From Proales similis (taxonomy: Eukaryota; Rotifera; Eurotatoria; Ploima; Proalidae): 64,000 bases of DNA. The position numbers were made by a program, and so were the translations under genes. The DNA lies in NCBI GenBank assembly GCA_019059635.1, contig JAGVRJ010000013.1, positions 558,001 through 622,000 on the forward strand, written 5' to 3'. Under the pieces are notes generated by a model. It worked only from the letters and a program-made list of their open reading frames with translations. It did not search any database and had not been told where the DNA came from. Below, one piece after another: positions 52,274 through 64,000 of this stretch. How positions within the stretch are numbered: position 1 is the stretch's first letter; every line of letters begins with the position of its first letter.

Positions 52274-53877
52274 TCATTTTGTTTGACCAATCAAAGTAGC
52301 ATTTAGAATCGCTTTTTCCGGCTGATCTTTGTGGAGCATAAAGTGTCCTTGAATTTGAGCCGGGCTCAAAGTTTTCTTCGCAATGTTCAAGGCAAACGCC
52401 TCAGCTTGCGCGTCGCTCGTTCCTGGATAAAAGTTTTTAAACATTGATATTGCTTGCGATTGGGTTATGTATCCGATAAAGTGCTTGACGTCTACTCGGC
52501 CCGGTCTTATTAAAGCTGCATCCAATCTATTTGGCTATAAATAGAAAAAAATAATAGCCGAAATTGAAAACTGATTTTGACCTTTCATAGTAGTTAGTGG
52601 TCATGAAAACTATTCGACCTTCGGCTGATCCTACACCATCTAGAGCATTTAGCAATCCACTAAAGGTAAGCGGAGTGAATCCTTGGTAGGCCGTTTGAGC
52701 TAGAAATTTCAAGAATCGTTCAAATTTTGTTGGGTTGGTTTCTATCGTCCTCGGGTTACCTTCTTTTGCAATCTCTCGTTTTAGAAACGCAGCATCAATA
52801 TCCCTTATTCAAACGGATTCTCTAGACCAATAAAACAAATGTACTCTTAAATGAAAATTACTCTAATAGAATGATGCTGTTTAGAGGAGCACGTGCGAAG
52901 AGCACATTAAGTCGATCGTCACTTAAAGTCTTATCGCTTAGGTTGACAACCGCGATATCATGATCGATTGATCCTTGAGGAGAGAGATTTTCGAAAATGT
53001 TCATCTCGACTTTTGACATGGAAATTGTAAATAACCTGCTAGTGCAGTTATAAAAGATGTTTTTCCACAGCCAGGTGGTCCATAGAGAAGATAGCCTCTT
53101 CGAAATGGAATTCCCCTGTCGCGATACCATTTTTCACTGTTTAAAAAATCTACAATGTCGTTTCTGATGCTCTGAGCAATGTTTTCGTCTAAGACAACAG
53201 ACGAAAACGGTCTTTTGTCTTTCGGATGACCAAATAGACTCCATTCACTTCCTTGAGAAAATTTTGCAGATTCATAGCTGAGGTTGAAGAACGTGTGAGC
53301 TACCTAGACCGGCCATGTAAATGAGCGTTTTGCCAGTTTGCATTCGTAAAGCTTTTTGCCGAGCCTCAAACAGAATCTGGCTAAACAGCGAAGTGTTTCT
53401 GCCCAAAGTAGTCAATCTCAACGTTTCGACTGGTGAGCCAGTATTTCTATCTACTGTTTGCTCGCGAGATCGCTCAGCTCTTATTATATGGTTTCCGAAT
53501 CGAAAATAATGTACTCCTACACTGGGCATAAAGGAGTACGATGTGCTTACGCGCTGATTTCGCTCGTTTTTTAAAAAGAACGTCTCGACGCTGATGTGTC
53601 TCGCTCGCTTGCTGAGGTTTTCATTTATCCACTTTAAAACCCATTCGTAGCTTTTATCTTTGCTCACTATTTCAAGTGAGACAGTCAACTGCTTTTGCAG
53701 AACAGTGTAGCCGGCCGCAGTTCCTTTCCGTAGTATTGATAAAAGGGCGCCGATGCCGACCAGGCCGAAGCCTGCGCTAAAGTAAGGATTGTCTTTCAAA
53801 GCGCCAAAAAATGACTCTTTTGGCGATGCGTTCAAAACCGAAGCCTTGGGATCAATATCTATCGACGGTTCATTCAT
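52274..53877 (-). CDS. BCS1L: Mitochondrial AAA chaperone BCS1
   Basis: Translocates the Rieske Fe-S protein into complex III. From ATG 53875-53877 ([15 protein letters not shown]): a transmembrane segment ([15 protein letters not shown]), the BCS1-specific domain ([20 protein letters not shown]), [20 protein letters not shown], Walker [53 protein letters not shown]-type sensor, [20 protein letters not shown] and a short C-terminus. Exon joins leave a full-length protein. It lies 186 bp downstream of ISCU on the same strand. Confidence 0.93.
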
Positions 53878-54062
53878 TCTATGACATGAAACGTGCATAG
53901 TGCATCGTTGTTTAGTAATGGGACGTTGTTCCAAAGTGTTTTACAACTTCTGGTCTCAATATTCTTACCCCACAAGTCAAGAAGTATTTCAAGAGAATAT
54001 TGTTTATTGATGAAAATGAAATATTGGATGAAGAAAAATAATTTATAACAGGGTTTCAGTTA

Positions 54063-54784
54063 TTAAGCTGATTGATTTTGCTTTGCCTTTTTTTTGGCTT
54101 TGTAGTCGCTGATTGCAGCTTTGATTGCATCTTCTGCTAGCACTTGAAAAAAACACGATTATAATTCGGTTTTTGAAAATTGGTTATTCCTGTCGAGTTA
54201 CTTGAACAGTGCAATTTAACGGGAGGGAGACAAAGTTCTCGGGCGATGTCAGTGTTCTTAATTTTGAGTGCATCATCAGCCTTGGGTAAATTTTTTAATC
54301 ATACTGAAATCAAAAGAACTTTCAAAAAGGCCTCTCTTACTGTTTTTCCTTTAATCCATTCGGTTGCTAAAGAACTCGAAGCGATGGCTGATCCACAGCC
54401 GAACGTTTTGAATTTAGCATCGATTATTTGTCCGTTATCGTCGACTTTGATCTTTCGTTAAGGTGAACAAGCTAGCAAATGGGTGTCTGGTTAAAATAAG
54501 TAAATCGAAAGCTCACTTGAAGCTTCATGACATCTCCACAAGCAGGTGCTCCGACTAGACCCGTACCAACTCCGTCTTCTCCTTTTTTAAAAGACCCAAC
54601 ATTCCTTGGGTTTTCGTAATGATCGATCACCTAAAGATCAGATTTAAATTCGGTCCAAACTAAATAATATATCAGAAATGCCTACTTTTTCATGATACTG
54701 AACGGTACTCAATTTGGTCAGGTCGGTTAGAGCATCGACCAAGAGAGACCGAGGTCTCGCAGCATATCGATACAAGTTCATCAT
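54063..54784 (-). CDS. ISCU: Iron-sulfur cluster scaffold ISCU
   Basis: Mitochondrial scaffold for [2Fe-2S] assembly. ATG at 54782-54784 starts [20 protein letters not shown], a presequence, then [17 protein letters not shown]. The three cluster-ligand cysteines are in [32 protein letters not shown] and [15 protein letters not shown] motif for HSPA9 binding is present. Five exons, introns about 40-60 nt; the tail [10 protein letters not shown] ends at 54063-54065. Functionally close to BCS1 downstream, which handles another Fe-S protein. Confidence 0.95.
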
Positions 54785-55135
54785 GTTTGGACTTTACAAG
54801 AACGATTTAGCAGCCGGCTCAAGGGAAAGTATGAAGTTTTTTTCTAGAGGCATCTGATTTATATAAGAGAGTTATAAAATAAAAGCTGTGTACATGTTTT
54901 GATTTGTTGCAATCTGTCCTGTGGCTACATGGCAAAAAAAAGTTCCCAATTGAGCAGATTTTCCGGGTGCAAATCAATGTGACAAATGGGCCTGCTTCAC
55001 CATGGTGACCACATAAGCGCTTGAAGTAGAGTAAAAAGGGTAATTCATTCATAGAAATAATTCTCGCATTTTTTTTTACACAGAAAAATAGATTCCTAGG
55101 CAAACTTACCAGATCATAGCTGTTAGATAAGGAGT
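54785..55135. other. Divergent intergenic region, ISCU / DZIP1
   Basis: About 350 bp holding both promoters. Short minus-strand frames here lack protein-like character and were not called. Confidence 0.45.
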
Positions 55136-58086
55136 ATGCATCAGAGTTTAGTTCCAAAATTAGCTTTTAAGGCGAAAACAGTAAAAATCGACTGGCGTCG
55201 AATAGGTAACTAAGCACTTCAACTTAAATATCGGACCAAATGCTTAGAGACTTGGGAAAGCATCGATTGATCTGAACAGACTCGAGCAAGATGTAGATGT
55301 TTTGACTCTGCAGGAAAACATAGATCAGCTGACATTCTGCGATATAAGCTCAGAGCTTGTAAATATAAGCTTTTCTCCGAAATCAACTTGACCTTAAAAG
55401 CAACTACTTTATAGGGGACAAATTGCATTGATGCCAACTACATTAAACTGTTTCGAATGTGTCAACTTACAATCGAATATTTGATGGTACGCTCTCTTTC
55501 AGACACACAGCCAATATTTGTATAAAAAATCTAAATCAATTTATTTCTCGTCAAAAAGCACTCTCAGAGCTATTTGACAAATATAATATCAACACTTGAA
55601 GGCCAGGTGTCCAGCCAGAACGAGGTAAATCAGAAGAAACTAAAAATTTGGGCCAAAAAGCTTTTAAAGCAACTTTTAAATTTTAAAGGAACTACAAGGA
55701 CTTAAATCAAGCCGAGAAAAGCTTGATCGAGAGCTGGTCGAATTGAAAAAAGAAAATCGAAAAAGACGAAAGATGATTGAGACTCAGCAAACTCTACTTA
55801 ACGCTAGTTCTTCGAATTACCATCAGGTGATGATTTAGAAATAAGTATTTTTAGACTGAAGAGGCTTAAAACAAATGACTTTGAAAGTGCGCCTATTGTT
55901 CGAAAGTGTTCCTCAACATAAGCTATTTACAAGCCCATATGAATCGCCGGCACTTGGAGGCCAAGATAGAGCCAAAGCAGTTTTATAAAGAGAACGATAT
56001 AAATGCCGAGCTGGCTCTAATCAAAGAGCGGCTGAGAGCCACTGAGAGTGAACTAGAACTTGAAAAGAAACTTCGCTTAAGTAATAACAGCGAAGAAAAG
56101 GACAGATCTCTGTTAAAGAAGCTGGATGATATAAAAAATATTGAGCTGAGCCAGCAGTTCAAAGCCCTGTCTGCCGAGAGAGCAGAATTTCAAAAAGAGC
56201 TGAAGGAATTGACGAAAAAAAATCTTAAGCTCGAACAGACAGTTCAAGAGCTGAGAGAGAAACTAGGCAATCAGTCGAACGTTGGATGGATGAAAGATGA
56301 CATTGAGCTGCAAAAAGACACTGCAATCAAGCAAAATGAAGAAATCAAACGACTTCAATTACTTGTATGCTTTCTTAAAATCAATTCAATTCGAGACATG
56401 ATTCAACTTTGAAAAAATAGCTAACAGAGAACCAAGAACTAGCGAAGAGCCTTGAGAAGCTCAATTCAAAGCTCAAAACGAAGCATCAGAAAAGTCTGGT
56501 CATCATCTCGGAGGTAGCTTCTTATCATTTCAACCAATCAAAAGTTGCCTGATTAAATTCGCCGTAAAGAAAACCGAGCAAATTAAAACTCTTGAGATGA
56601 AATTAGCAAATATGAAGGCTTTGAATAGTTCCGACGAAAAGCTGTCGGCCAGAATCATGGAATTAGAAAAAGTAACTTATTCTTGTTTGCTTTTTCTCAA
56701 TTCAAGTTGTGAACCATTCCATTTCTAGCTACTGGAAGCCGAGCTTAGAGCAAGAGAGCTGCTGGAGAATCAGTTGAGTGAGGCGAAAAATCGACCGCCA
56801 CCAGTAACCCCAAGACAGCAAAATAGCTCTAGAACGCCGTCGCCGACCAAGCCCGCCATGACTACTCCAGTGCAGAAAGAAGATGCCGAAGAAAAACAAG
56901 TCAATCGAAGTCGTATGCTGCTTCCTGAGTATTGCCCGCTGACCCTGAGAGCGTTGGGAACTTCAGAAAATCACTTGGACCGCTTCCGTCGATTTGCCAT
57001 CCAATCGTTTGAGAAAGAACTGGACGAGCTCGGAATTAAAATGGTATTGTGATTTTAATTGAATATTGTCTGCAATTAAATTGCTGAGCAATGGCGTTTG
57101 TCAGAACGAGAGATACCTGAGTGACCGAGACTTTAAAATCAAAATGAATCAACTTAAAAACGATCGATCCATTCGTTGCGATGACTTGAACGAGTTCAAT
57201 GAAATTAGATCAATTTTCAAAGACATCTGCGAGAAGATATGCGCGAACAAATTGAACAGTTCTCTGCGCTCAACGATCGGAAATCGAGTCACATTCAAAA
57301 GGAATCTGGTTGCTTTCGAAAAAGCCCAAAGCACAAAGCATAAAGATACATGGCACCAAATCGAAGAAAAGTAAACGAGATATCTCATTTCGCCTCGAGA
57401 GCCAAGCTAACCTTTTTCAAGTCATGAAACTGACGAGGATGTCTCTATTTCGAATGCAATGCAGTCTGATGATGATACCGAGCCAACCAAATCAGCCGTA
57501 GATCAATTCAACCATGATTTGTCAGATGCGCCAGCAACGAAGAGAAAGCCACATCCTGCCAATAATTTAGATAACGTGAGGTAAGCATCGAAAGTGATTT
57601 CAATGACTGAACATCTATCGATGCCTATTTCAAGTAAAAAAGAACACGAGAGCGCAAACCGAACGAAAGTATCAAAGAAAGATCATGAGGATCCGTTGTT
57701 GAAAAATACATCAGGGTCTCGTCTCAAAACACCCAGTGTAATGTTTCTTGAGCACGTTATCAGAAAATTTGCTAATTTTTGATAAAGCTTGACAACGACC
57801 CAGCTGACGAGAGTTTAGAAAGCATAACTGAATTCGATGAGCATGAACATCGTCTTTCAAAAGGGTAATTTATCTATGCAATCGAAAAACAACTGTTGCT
57901 AAATTTTCTCGGTAAAGTTTGGCGAAAAATTCACTTCAGGACTCAAACAGCTCGAGTGTTTGGGTGTCAGAATCAAACAATGAAGAGGGAGCAGTTCCTC
58001 ATTCGCATGAAAGACCTCAAACTGCAACTTCTCTTAAAACTTCCAACTACGATTCAGATGAAATCGATACAAACTATGTTCTTTGA
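55136..58086 (+). CDS. DZIP1: DZIP1 ciliary zinc-finger protein
   Basis: Basal-body protein required for ciliogenesis and Hedgehog signalling. Exon 1 (55136-55205) gives MHQSLVPKLAFKAKTVKIDW then RRI; exon 2 continues ASIDLNRLEQDVDVLTLQEN and IDQLTFCDISSEL; exon 3 NCIDANYIKLFRMCQLTIEY. This is the DZIP1 N-domain. A coiled coil follows, then the single C2H2 finger CAYCSKVFLNISYLQAHMNR, another coiled coil, and the conserved FEKELDELGIK and LSDRDFKIKMNQLKNDRSIR. The tail is acidic and disordered, ending SNYDSDEIDTNYVL before TGA at 58084-58086. Exons in the last 800 bp are less certain. Confidence 0.85.
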
Positions 58087-58485
58087 TTTGGCCATCCAGC
58101 AGTTGGTCAACATTCGTTGCTGAGAATCTGAAAAGAGCAATTGGGAATAAGAAGAATTCGGGCCAATAGAATTATTTTGCAATGTACCCTTGTTCTAAAT
58201 AAAACCGGATTTCTTTGAAAAGGCTGTTGATTGATTGAATCAAATCAAAGTTTTAATCTGTAATAATCGGAGTGATTCGACAGAAACTTGTTCGGCAAAG
58301 AACAGGCAGGTTTGCCTCAATAGGGAGCTTTCAGTTAAGACATTGGCCAACGTTCAGGGTTTAGCCTTGGCTTTCGTGATAATGATAAAGGAGAAGATCA
58401 GGCTGAGCCGAATATATTTCGTTCCCTTTTCCTAAGATTTATTGACTAGAAAGAGACCGGCAATTTAAAGCATAAATAATAAATA
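58087..58485. other. Intergenic between convergent DZIP1 and STX16
   Basis: Holds both 3' UTRs; AATAAA occurs at about 58198. No gene is seen. Confidence 0.5.
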
Positions 58486-59777
58486 TTATTTGGTGATGAA
58501 AAGTAAAAGTAAAAGAAATACTAAAATGGCCGTAAGTATAAGTATGAGATACATTTTTCGATTTTTTTTCTGATACTTAGAGGCCTTCTCTAATTGACCG
58601 AGTCCCGCTTCGACAGACAATGCAACGTTTTCAATGTTGTGATCAATTCGGTCCAATACGCTTCCCTGTGAACAGATTAGAAGGAGGTTCTTTTTAAGCA
58701 ACGAATTAACACAAGTCACCTGGTCAACCACAATCGATGCTAGATCTTTAAATAGTTCATTTAGTTCATTAATTGATCTCAGGATGTGATTGATTTCCTG
58801 TTCTCGTTCTTCGATGGCTTTTGAGTTAAGTCGACTGGTTTCGAGTTGATTTTGAATCTGAACATTTTGGTTCTCGAACTGATTCTGGTTTTGATGTAGC
58901 TTACAACAGATGTGATTTGAAGCTGTGTAATGATGCCTAGTTACCCAGTTTTCGAAATTGTCTCCTTGGAATCCAGTCGGATCTGAATAGAGCGAGGTAT
59001 CAAACATCATATTAGATCTCTCTTTTCGACTTTGAATCTCTACAATACAGATTTTCAAAATAAAATTCATTTACTGTGCATATTGATAATTATGGCTACT
59101 TTTGAGATAGCTGCTTTGGCTAGATCTAAAGCCTAGAGTGAGATCCTGGAGAGCTTTAGCCAAGCTGCCGACAACGTTTTTCATCAGGCGCTCTTCACTT
59201 GAGCCTGTCCTGAGTCGGTGGCTATGATTCGAAAGTTTATGCACCAGCAACTGGCACTTGCCCAAGCTCTGCGATGTTCTTCTTTAGACTAGAAATTCTA
59301 GATCGAGTCAAGTGAAAAAAAGCGCTTACTTGGGTTATGTCTTGGGTCAATGAATCGATCTGCTGCTCTTCGTTGGCATTTTCATCCAATGTCGGTCGAT
59401 TTAAATGTTTGTCATGAAGAGCCGAGAGTTCTTTTGCTTTGCTTTTTATTTTCACAAGGTCATAGTTGATCTTGTCCACAATCTCGGACCTTGATTCAGT
59501 GTTTGCTCAGAGAAGAGAGGGCCGCAATTAAGATATTCTCAAGCTCTTACCATTCAGGTGGAAGGGTGCTGGTAGACCGAACGCTACCTTTCTCTACGTC
59601 AATAACTAGAGCTGTTGTGTCATCTTCGAACTTGAAATATCTTTATTTTTAAACTCGATTTCTGATCAAGAGACTTTGATCGGCCAGTCTCACTTGGTTG
59701 TCCTTGAATATGTTTCGTTTGTTGACAGAATTGTTTCGCATTAAAACGAAAACATCGGTTAAGCTTCGAAATGCCAT
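58486..59777 (-). CDS. STX16: Syntaxin-16
   Basis: Qa-SNARE for endosome-to-Golgi fusion. ATG 59775-59777 starts MAFRSLTDVFVLMRNNSVNK, matching the conserved syntaxin-16 N-terminal peptide that binds VPS45. Then YDLVKIKSKAKELSALHDKH with LNRPTLDENANEEQ (Habc), FRSSQSSYLK, EREQEINHILRSINELNELF, a short intron after VDQ, GSVLDRIDHNIENVALSVEA (SNARE motif) and YQKKNRKMYL followed by a C-terminal membrane anchor ending FLLLLLFITK. Confidence 0.93.
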
Positions 59778-59938
59778 TTCCGTTTCAACTGTCGACGTTT
59801 GCCAACATGAATTTGTCATAAAAACTGATTCATAGATAAATGTTTATGCATGCACATAAGTGAATGAGCAGAGCGGACATAACTTTCTTTACAATCGATT
59901 TGAAGCACGCTGCAAGTAAACGCTTGAAACTTTTCAGA

Positions 59939-60517
59939 ATGGTGAAAAAAGGAGGCGTGACCAAGAAATCCAAGAACAAGAGCCACAGCAAAATTTCCCA
60001 TCTCCACAAGGTTTACAAGACCAAGCGAAAAACCAAGGATCATGATCAAATCCACGAGGATCTGCGACTTGAAACGGCACATGCCTTATTGCAACAAGTG
60101 GCAGATGTCGATTTGCCCGGATCGGCTCAGCATTATTGCATCCATTGCGCGTAATTTTCCAAAAGCTCTTCTCCCAAATGCACTTTGACCACAACATAGA
60201 GCTTTAGTCGCTATTTCATCGATGAAAAATCATTGAATGATCATTTCCGAACGAAACTTCACAAAAGAAGGTAAATCAATCGTTATTAGAGCAAATAGAC
60301 CATTGGCTGACACTCTCAAAGGCTCAAAGCTTTGGAAACACAGCCTTTCTCGCAGGAGGAAGCAGATCGTGCCGCTGGAATGGGGTCTTACAAAAAGCCA
60401 AAAGCATACTCTGTAAAAACTCAGCCATCACGACGCGAAATGGAACAAATGAGTCCAAAGACAATACATGAGAGTTTAATAAAGCCAATGGATGTTTGAG
60501 ATGGCCTTTTTTAATTG
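59939..60517 (+). CDS. ZNF593: ZNF593/BUD20 ribosome-export zinc-finger protein
   Basis: Small nucleolar protein shuttling with pre-60S particles. Exons 59939-60150, 60208-60270 and 60322-60517 join in phase, giving about 156 residues. [18 protein letters not shown] is the basic start, then [55 protein letters not shown] (C2H2 finger of the dsRNA-binding type) and [19 protein letters not shown]. The segment order matches human ZNF593. TTTTCAG lies one base before the ATG. Confidence 0.92.
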
Positions 60518-60719
60518 ATTCTTTTCGAGTCAAATATCCACAACCCACAACCATTGAACCAGTCTTAAGCCATATTAGCATAATTTTAAAATAATTCGAG
60601 AAACTTTGTCCTTACTCGTTTCACTAGTATGCGCATGACTTTAGATGTTTTCCAGACTTGAAATCGAGTCAAAGCTAACTGAAGAGATAAGTTGAGGCAT
60701 AGTGAAAGTGTTCATTAAA

Positions 60720-61539
60720 ATGGACGCAGCGGTTAAATTCTTGGTCCTCAATGAAAAAACAGCCGGCAAAGACAAAGTCCTAAGGTTTGAATAGGAAATT
60801 TCCTCATCCGAAGTCTCGACTGCTCTAATCTGCTCTCTTTCTTCCTTACAGGGCTGCTCAATATTCGTGTAAATTTATTGCGAGCAGCCTCAAAAGCCCA
60901 ACTAACAACAGTCCGAAAAATGCTATGCCGGTCGAATACATGGAAAAAGCATTCAGCAGCGCACGGAAGGGTAAACGGTCAAACGAACGATACAACGAGA
61001 TTTACTTTTAAAATTGATTGTTAGTTTTAAGACTCACTAAGAGTCTCGAGTTGTTGGTTTTTATCTCCAGGAGGATGCAAACGAGTCAAGCGTTTAAAGA
61101 TTCAATTCAACTGTCGACTGTTTTGTCTCAACTGGGGTACACGATAACAGATAATCTTCTGTGGCTTTGTGAAGTCGGTCTCTTTAAGAGTATGGCTACT
61201 TCACCCATCAAAATATGGTCAAATCGATTTTGGCTTTTTACATCTCTTCTTTTGTTGTTCAACGAATTAAAAGTGCTTGTGAGCTGTCTGTCTGGCTACA
61301 TGAAAACCCTCTCGCCAGCCTTGAGACAGCGGCAAAGATTTTGCTTACTGAATAGCTTTTTTCTTGTTTTCAAGAGAGAAAAGATCTTGTTTATGAATTT
61401 GGTGAAAAACTTGGGCGACTGTTTACTTCCAGCCAACGAACTGGGTATAATCAAAATTTCGACTTTTTCTCAGGCTTTTTGGGGCCTGGCGTCATCATTA
61501 ATTGCGTTGTATTTGTCAATTGCAGAAATTAAAATTTGA
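60720..61539 (+). CDS. PEX11: Peroxisomal membrane protein PEX11
   Basis: Elongates and divides peroxisomes. Exon 1 (ATG 60720) MDAAVKFLVLNEKTAGKDKV; exon 2 AAQYSCKFIASSLKSP and VEYMEKAFSSARK; exon 3 VLRLTKSLELLVFISRRMQT with LGYTITDNLLWLCEVGLF, all typical PEX11 blocks including the amphipathic membrane helix. The C-terminus has a hydrophobic segment and ends YLSIAEIKI. The first intron ends in TTACAG. It lies 200 bp downstream of ZNF593 on the same strand. Confidence 0.88.
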
Positions 61540-62495
61540 TAGTAAAATTGATTCGCAAATTGAATTATTTCGTTCTTTAAACCAACATCGGAGTCTCTTA
61601 ATCACCGCTTTTATTAATTAAGCTAACGGGTATCTTTCAGCCAGTTCCGAGGAGATGGCAGAGCAAAGATGGACTCGGCTAATTGAGAGAGTGGATTAGA
61701 TCTTCTTAATAGAGGTTTGGGAGGGAATCGACGGCTCACTCATTAAACAAAACACGATTTTCCTGTTGAAACCGTGGTGGTGTGATAAGAAAGCTGGATT
61801 ATTGACTGCTCTCTCTGTGTCTCTCTTTCACTGTATCTGTTTTTGTGTAATTCTCTCCTCTTCGGAATTAGATGGAACACCTGCAAGAAAGCTGTCTAAA
61901 AGAGCTGTCTAGATTATTTACACCTAAACTCAAGATTTATATAATAAGGTCTCAATCATGACGTGGGCATTTGTGAACAAATAAAATCCAATCTTAGTAT
62001 CAATCAATTCCAGAGATTATCAAAACCAGGCGGCTTATTGTCTTTACGAGAGCGGCACGATGTGATCATTTGTAGCGGTGAAGCAGTGGAGCTGTTCGCA
62101 ATTAAACTGGCAGGTTCTTCATTGGCCTTGTCCCATTCCCATGCCTTTCCAATTGTCGGCTCTCGACAAAATGATCAATTATTCAATGTCTTCGCCAGTT
62201 CTATTAATCAAAGGTGGCCTTGATTAGTTCAGCATTACATGGAAGTATTTAATAGCGAAATATTGAATATACGTCACAGTCACATTCCTACACGACTAAG
62301 CTGGCTCGCAAGAGAATTGTGTTTCTTAATGAGTCATTTGAGCACATATTGTATCAAATCAAGAGACAGTTTTGTTGAAGATTTTACAACCCTAGGCATC
62401 TTAATTGAATTATCCGTTTATTTTTAATTAACTGCTGAAATGGTGCCGGTTGGGAGAGCTTAGCTTGATCAGATTAGGCCGCGAAAATTATTTAC
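61540..62495. other. Noncoding stretch after PEX11
   Basis: AT-rich with a pyrimidine-rich TCTCTGTGTCTCTCTTTC tract near 61811. Short plus-strand frames at 61963-62223 and 62239-62427 have no recognisable features. No gene is called. Confidence 0.45.
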
Positions 62496-62680
62496 CTATC
62501 TGGCGACTTGATGTAACCAGTCAATGCTGTGGATGGCTCACTGTCACCACGGCCGGGCTCTCGTCGAATGAGATACGGCCAAGCCCACCAGTTATTATAA
62601 GGTGACGCAGCGCCTCGAATAAATATTAGCCGAGGCTCATCAGAAACATCGCCGATATATCGATTGTGTGCGAAATAGCT
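62496..62680 (-). CDS. Possible orphan exon, unrecognised
   Basis: A minus-strand segment bounded by an acceptor (TTGTGCAG before 62680) and a donor (GTAAAT after 62496), open in frame. It is GC-richer than its surroundings and encodes protein-like residues such as SDEPRLIFIRGAASPYNNWW and EPGRGDSEPSTALTGYIKSP. Splicing on to about 62435 would reach a stop within two codons, with AATAAA nearby, so it could be near a gene's 3' end. The partner exons would lie to the right; none was identified. Confidence 0.3.
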
Positions 62681-63876
62681 CTGCACAATTATATAACAGT
62701 CAAGTGCATTCACTTAGTTGGTTATCATTTTCTTATTAGAACTATATAGATTGGAAGCAAACAGACCATCCTGTTCCGGCAAATATTTAAAGGCGTTTCT
62801 TTGACATTTGGTCAAAAATCGAGGCCCGAAAAGTGAGAGCCAACTGAGGAGAGGTTAGAACTTGTTGACCAGCAGCGGAAAAGCATCGACCATCGACCAG
62901 GTCAGAATTTATTTTAGAACCTTTGCCTGTTCTTCTTCCTCAATTTCTTCTAGCACGCAGCTTCTAGAGATGATTAAGCGTTACGGATTTTGTGCATCCA
63001 CTCCGATGTGTCATGCTTCATATCGTAAGTACGCTTTAAATTTCTGTTGAGTTGCTCGCATGACGGCAAAAGTGTGAGTGCCGACGCGTTCTCTCACGAT
63101 AAGGAAGCGCGTTTTAATCGTCTAATAGAGATGATTGGCTTCGTTACCAGATATGCGACGAGTTAACGCGCGATTTATCAGGCAGACCGATTCAGGCAAT
63201 CGTTCATGTAATTAGAGTTAAAAGCAGTTGTGATCATGTGCACGGAAGGGCAGAAAGAGGGAGATAGAGTAAAACAAAGGCACACATCTATATTAATTGA
63301 ATCTTTTAGGAAGAGAAAGAGCGTCGGATAAGACCCGAAATATCATTACTGGTGACTCGTCCTTATCAAATCTATCTGGCTTCTTATATAATTCGTTTCA
63401 TTTGAGCGGCTCAGCTCTTTCCGACTTGCTTAGACCACGCATGAAATTCTCTCATAAATGTCACCTTATTAATGGGCAATAATGACTCAGTGAGTGGCAT
63501 CTGTGGCTGGTCAAATTAGATACAACAGGAAGCAGACAGATAAATCGAAAAACCTCATATAAACACGAACCGATAAAAAAAAAGAGTAGGCACGCATGCG
63601 AACGAGTTTAAAGGGCCCAGCGTGAATCGCATTCCTCTGAAACGATTGCCTAATTTTCAGAACTGAGATCAAACGGATAAAGATGCTGTGCACTAGTCTA
63701 ATGAGGTTTCAGTCTCTGGGCAAACTGTCTACGACAATTTTATTGGATATTTTTATTCAATTTAACTTAGATCGGCATCTTACTTTGATTGTGTGTGCAC
63801 TTTGAAACGCTCTTATTAGCCTTAGATCTATCTATTGTCGAACAATACTAATTCACGGCTCAAATTGTCTTTACAG
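62681..63876. other. Noncoding stretch near the right edge
   Basis: No supported gene. It may be intronic or upstream sequence of the exon at 63877. Frames at 62862-63050, 63297-63482 and 63511-63693 have no protein-like features. Confidence 0.4.
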
Positions 63877-63955
63877 AAGAAGAGGAAGAAACAGACGAAC
63901 ATTTAAGAGAAAGAGAGCAAATGGCTGGAGGCCAAGAAAGTGCAAAATCGTCCAG
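63877..63955 (+). CDS. Exon of an unidentified gene leaving the window
   Basis: Preceded by TCTTTACAG and followed by GTAAGT, both strong splice signals. The open frame is highly acidic, then polar: EEEETDEHLREREQMAGGQE and SAKSSR. It contains an in-frame ATG (MAGGQES). The gene continues beyond 64000 and cannot be named. Confidence 0.45.
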
Positions 63956-64000
63956 GTAAGTGTCCCGAGAAGCGTCCTAGCAAACTTTTTCGTTCTATCC

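Overview
This window comes from the nuclear genome of an animal with a compact genome. About 35 protein genes fit in 64 kb on both strands. Most are split by very short GT-AG introns, commonly about 40-60 nt, inside AT-rich sequence. The gene set is metazoan: ferritin with an iron-responsive element, RIC3, a neuronal calcium sensor, HOOK, CCDC66, DZIP1, syntaxin-16 and KAT14. I cannot place the species; a small-genome invertebrate fits best. Calls rest on reading conserved motifs by eye. Exon joins are given only where splice phases could be followed.

Layout, 0-11 kb: a catalytically dead myotubularin, eIF2A, then two virtually identical intronless ferritin genes as 773-bp inverted arms (6207-6979 and 9208-9980). 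These flank the histone chaperone ASF1 and the complex I subunit NDUFA12. KAT14, an ATAC-complex acetyltransferase, follows. 11-24 kb: an intronless ATG4 protease, a 2.2-kb intergenic stretch, a neuronal calcium sensor, a polyamine oxidase, PIF1 helicase, and divergently a 938-residue protein I could not identify whose 3' end overlaps an unrecognised spliced gene. 24-35 kb: a 633-residue Ser-rich protein with a Cys cluster, an SLC35A nucleotide-sugar transporter, RIC3, pyrroline-5-carboxylate reductase, a DD3-3-like membrane protein and EEF2KMT.

36-50 kb: HOOK, CCDC66, TFIIE-alpha, PTCD2 and ESF1. 50-62 kb: UGP2, BCS1 and ISCU head to tail on the minus strand, then DZIP1, syntaxin-16, ZNF593 and PEX11. 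61.5-64 kb is mostly noncoding with two possible orphan exons.

Most neighbours do unrelated housekeeping jobs. Several act in mitochondria (NDUFA12, PYCR, PTCD2, BCS1, ISCU, possibly PIF1 and the 938-residue protein); iron handling recurs in the ferritins, ISCU and BCS1. The most striking structure is the ferritin inverted repeat: both arms keep the TATA box, an antioxidant-type element, the IRE, the CDS and the poly(A) signal, and differ by about three bases.
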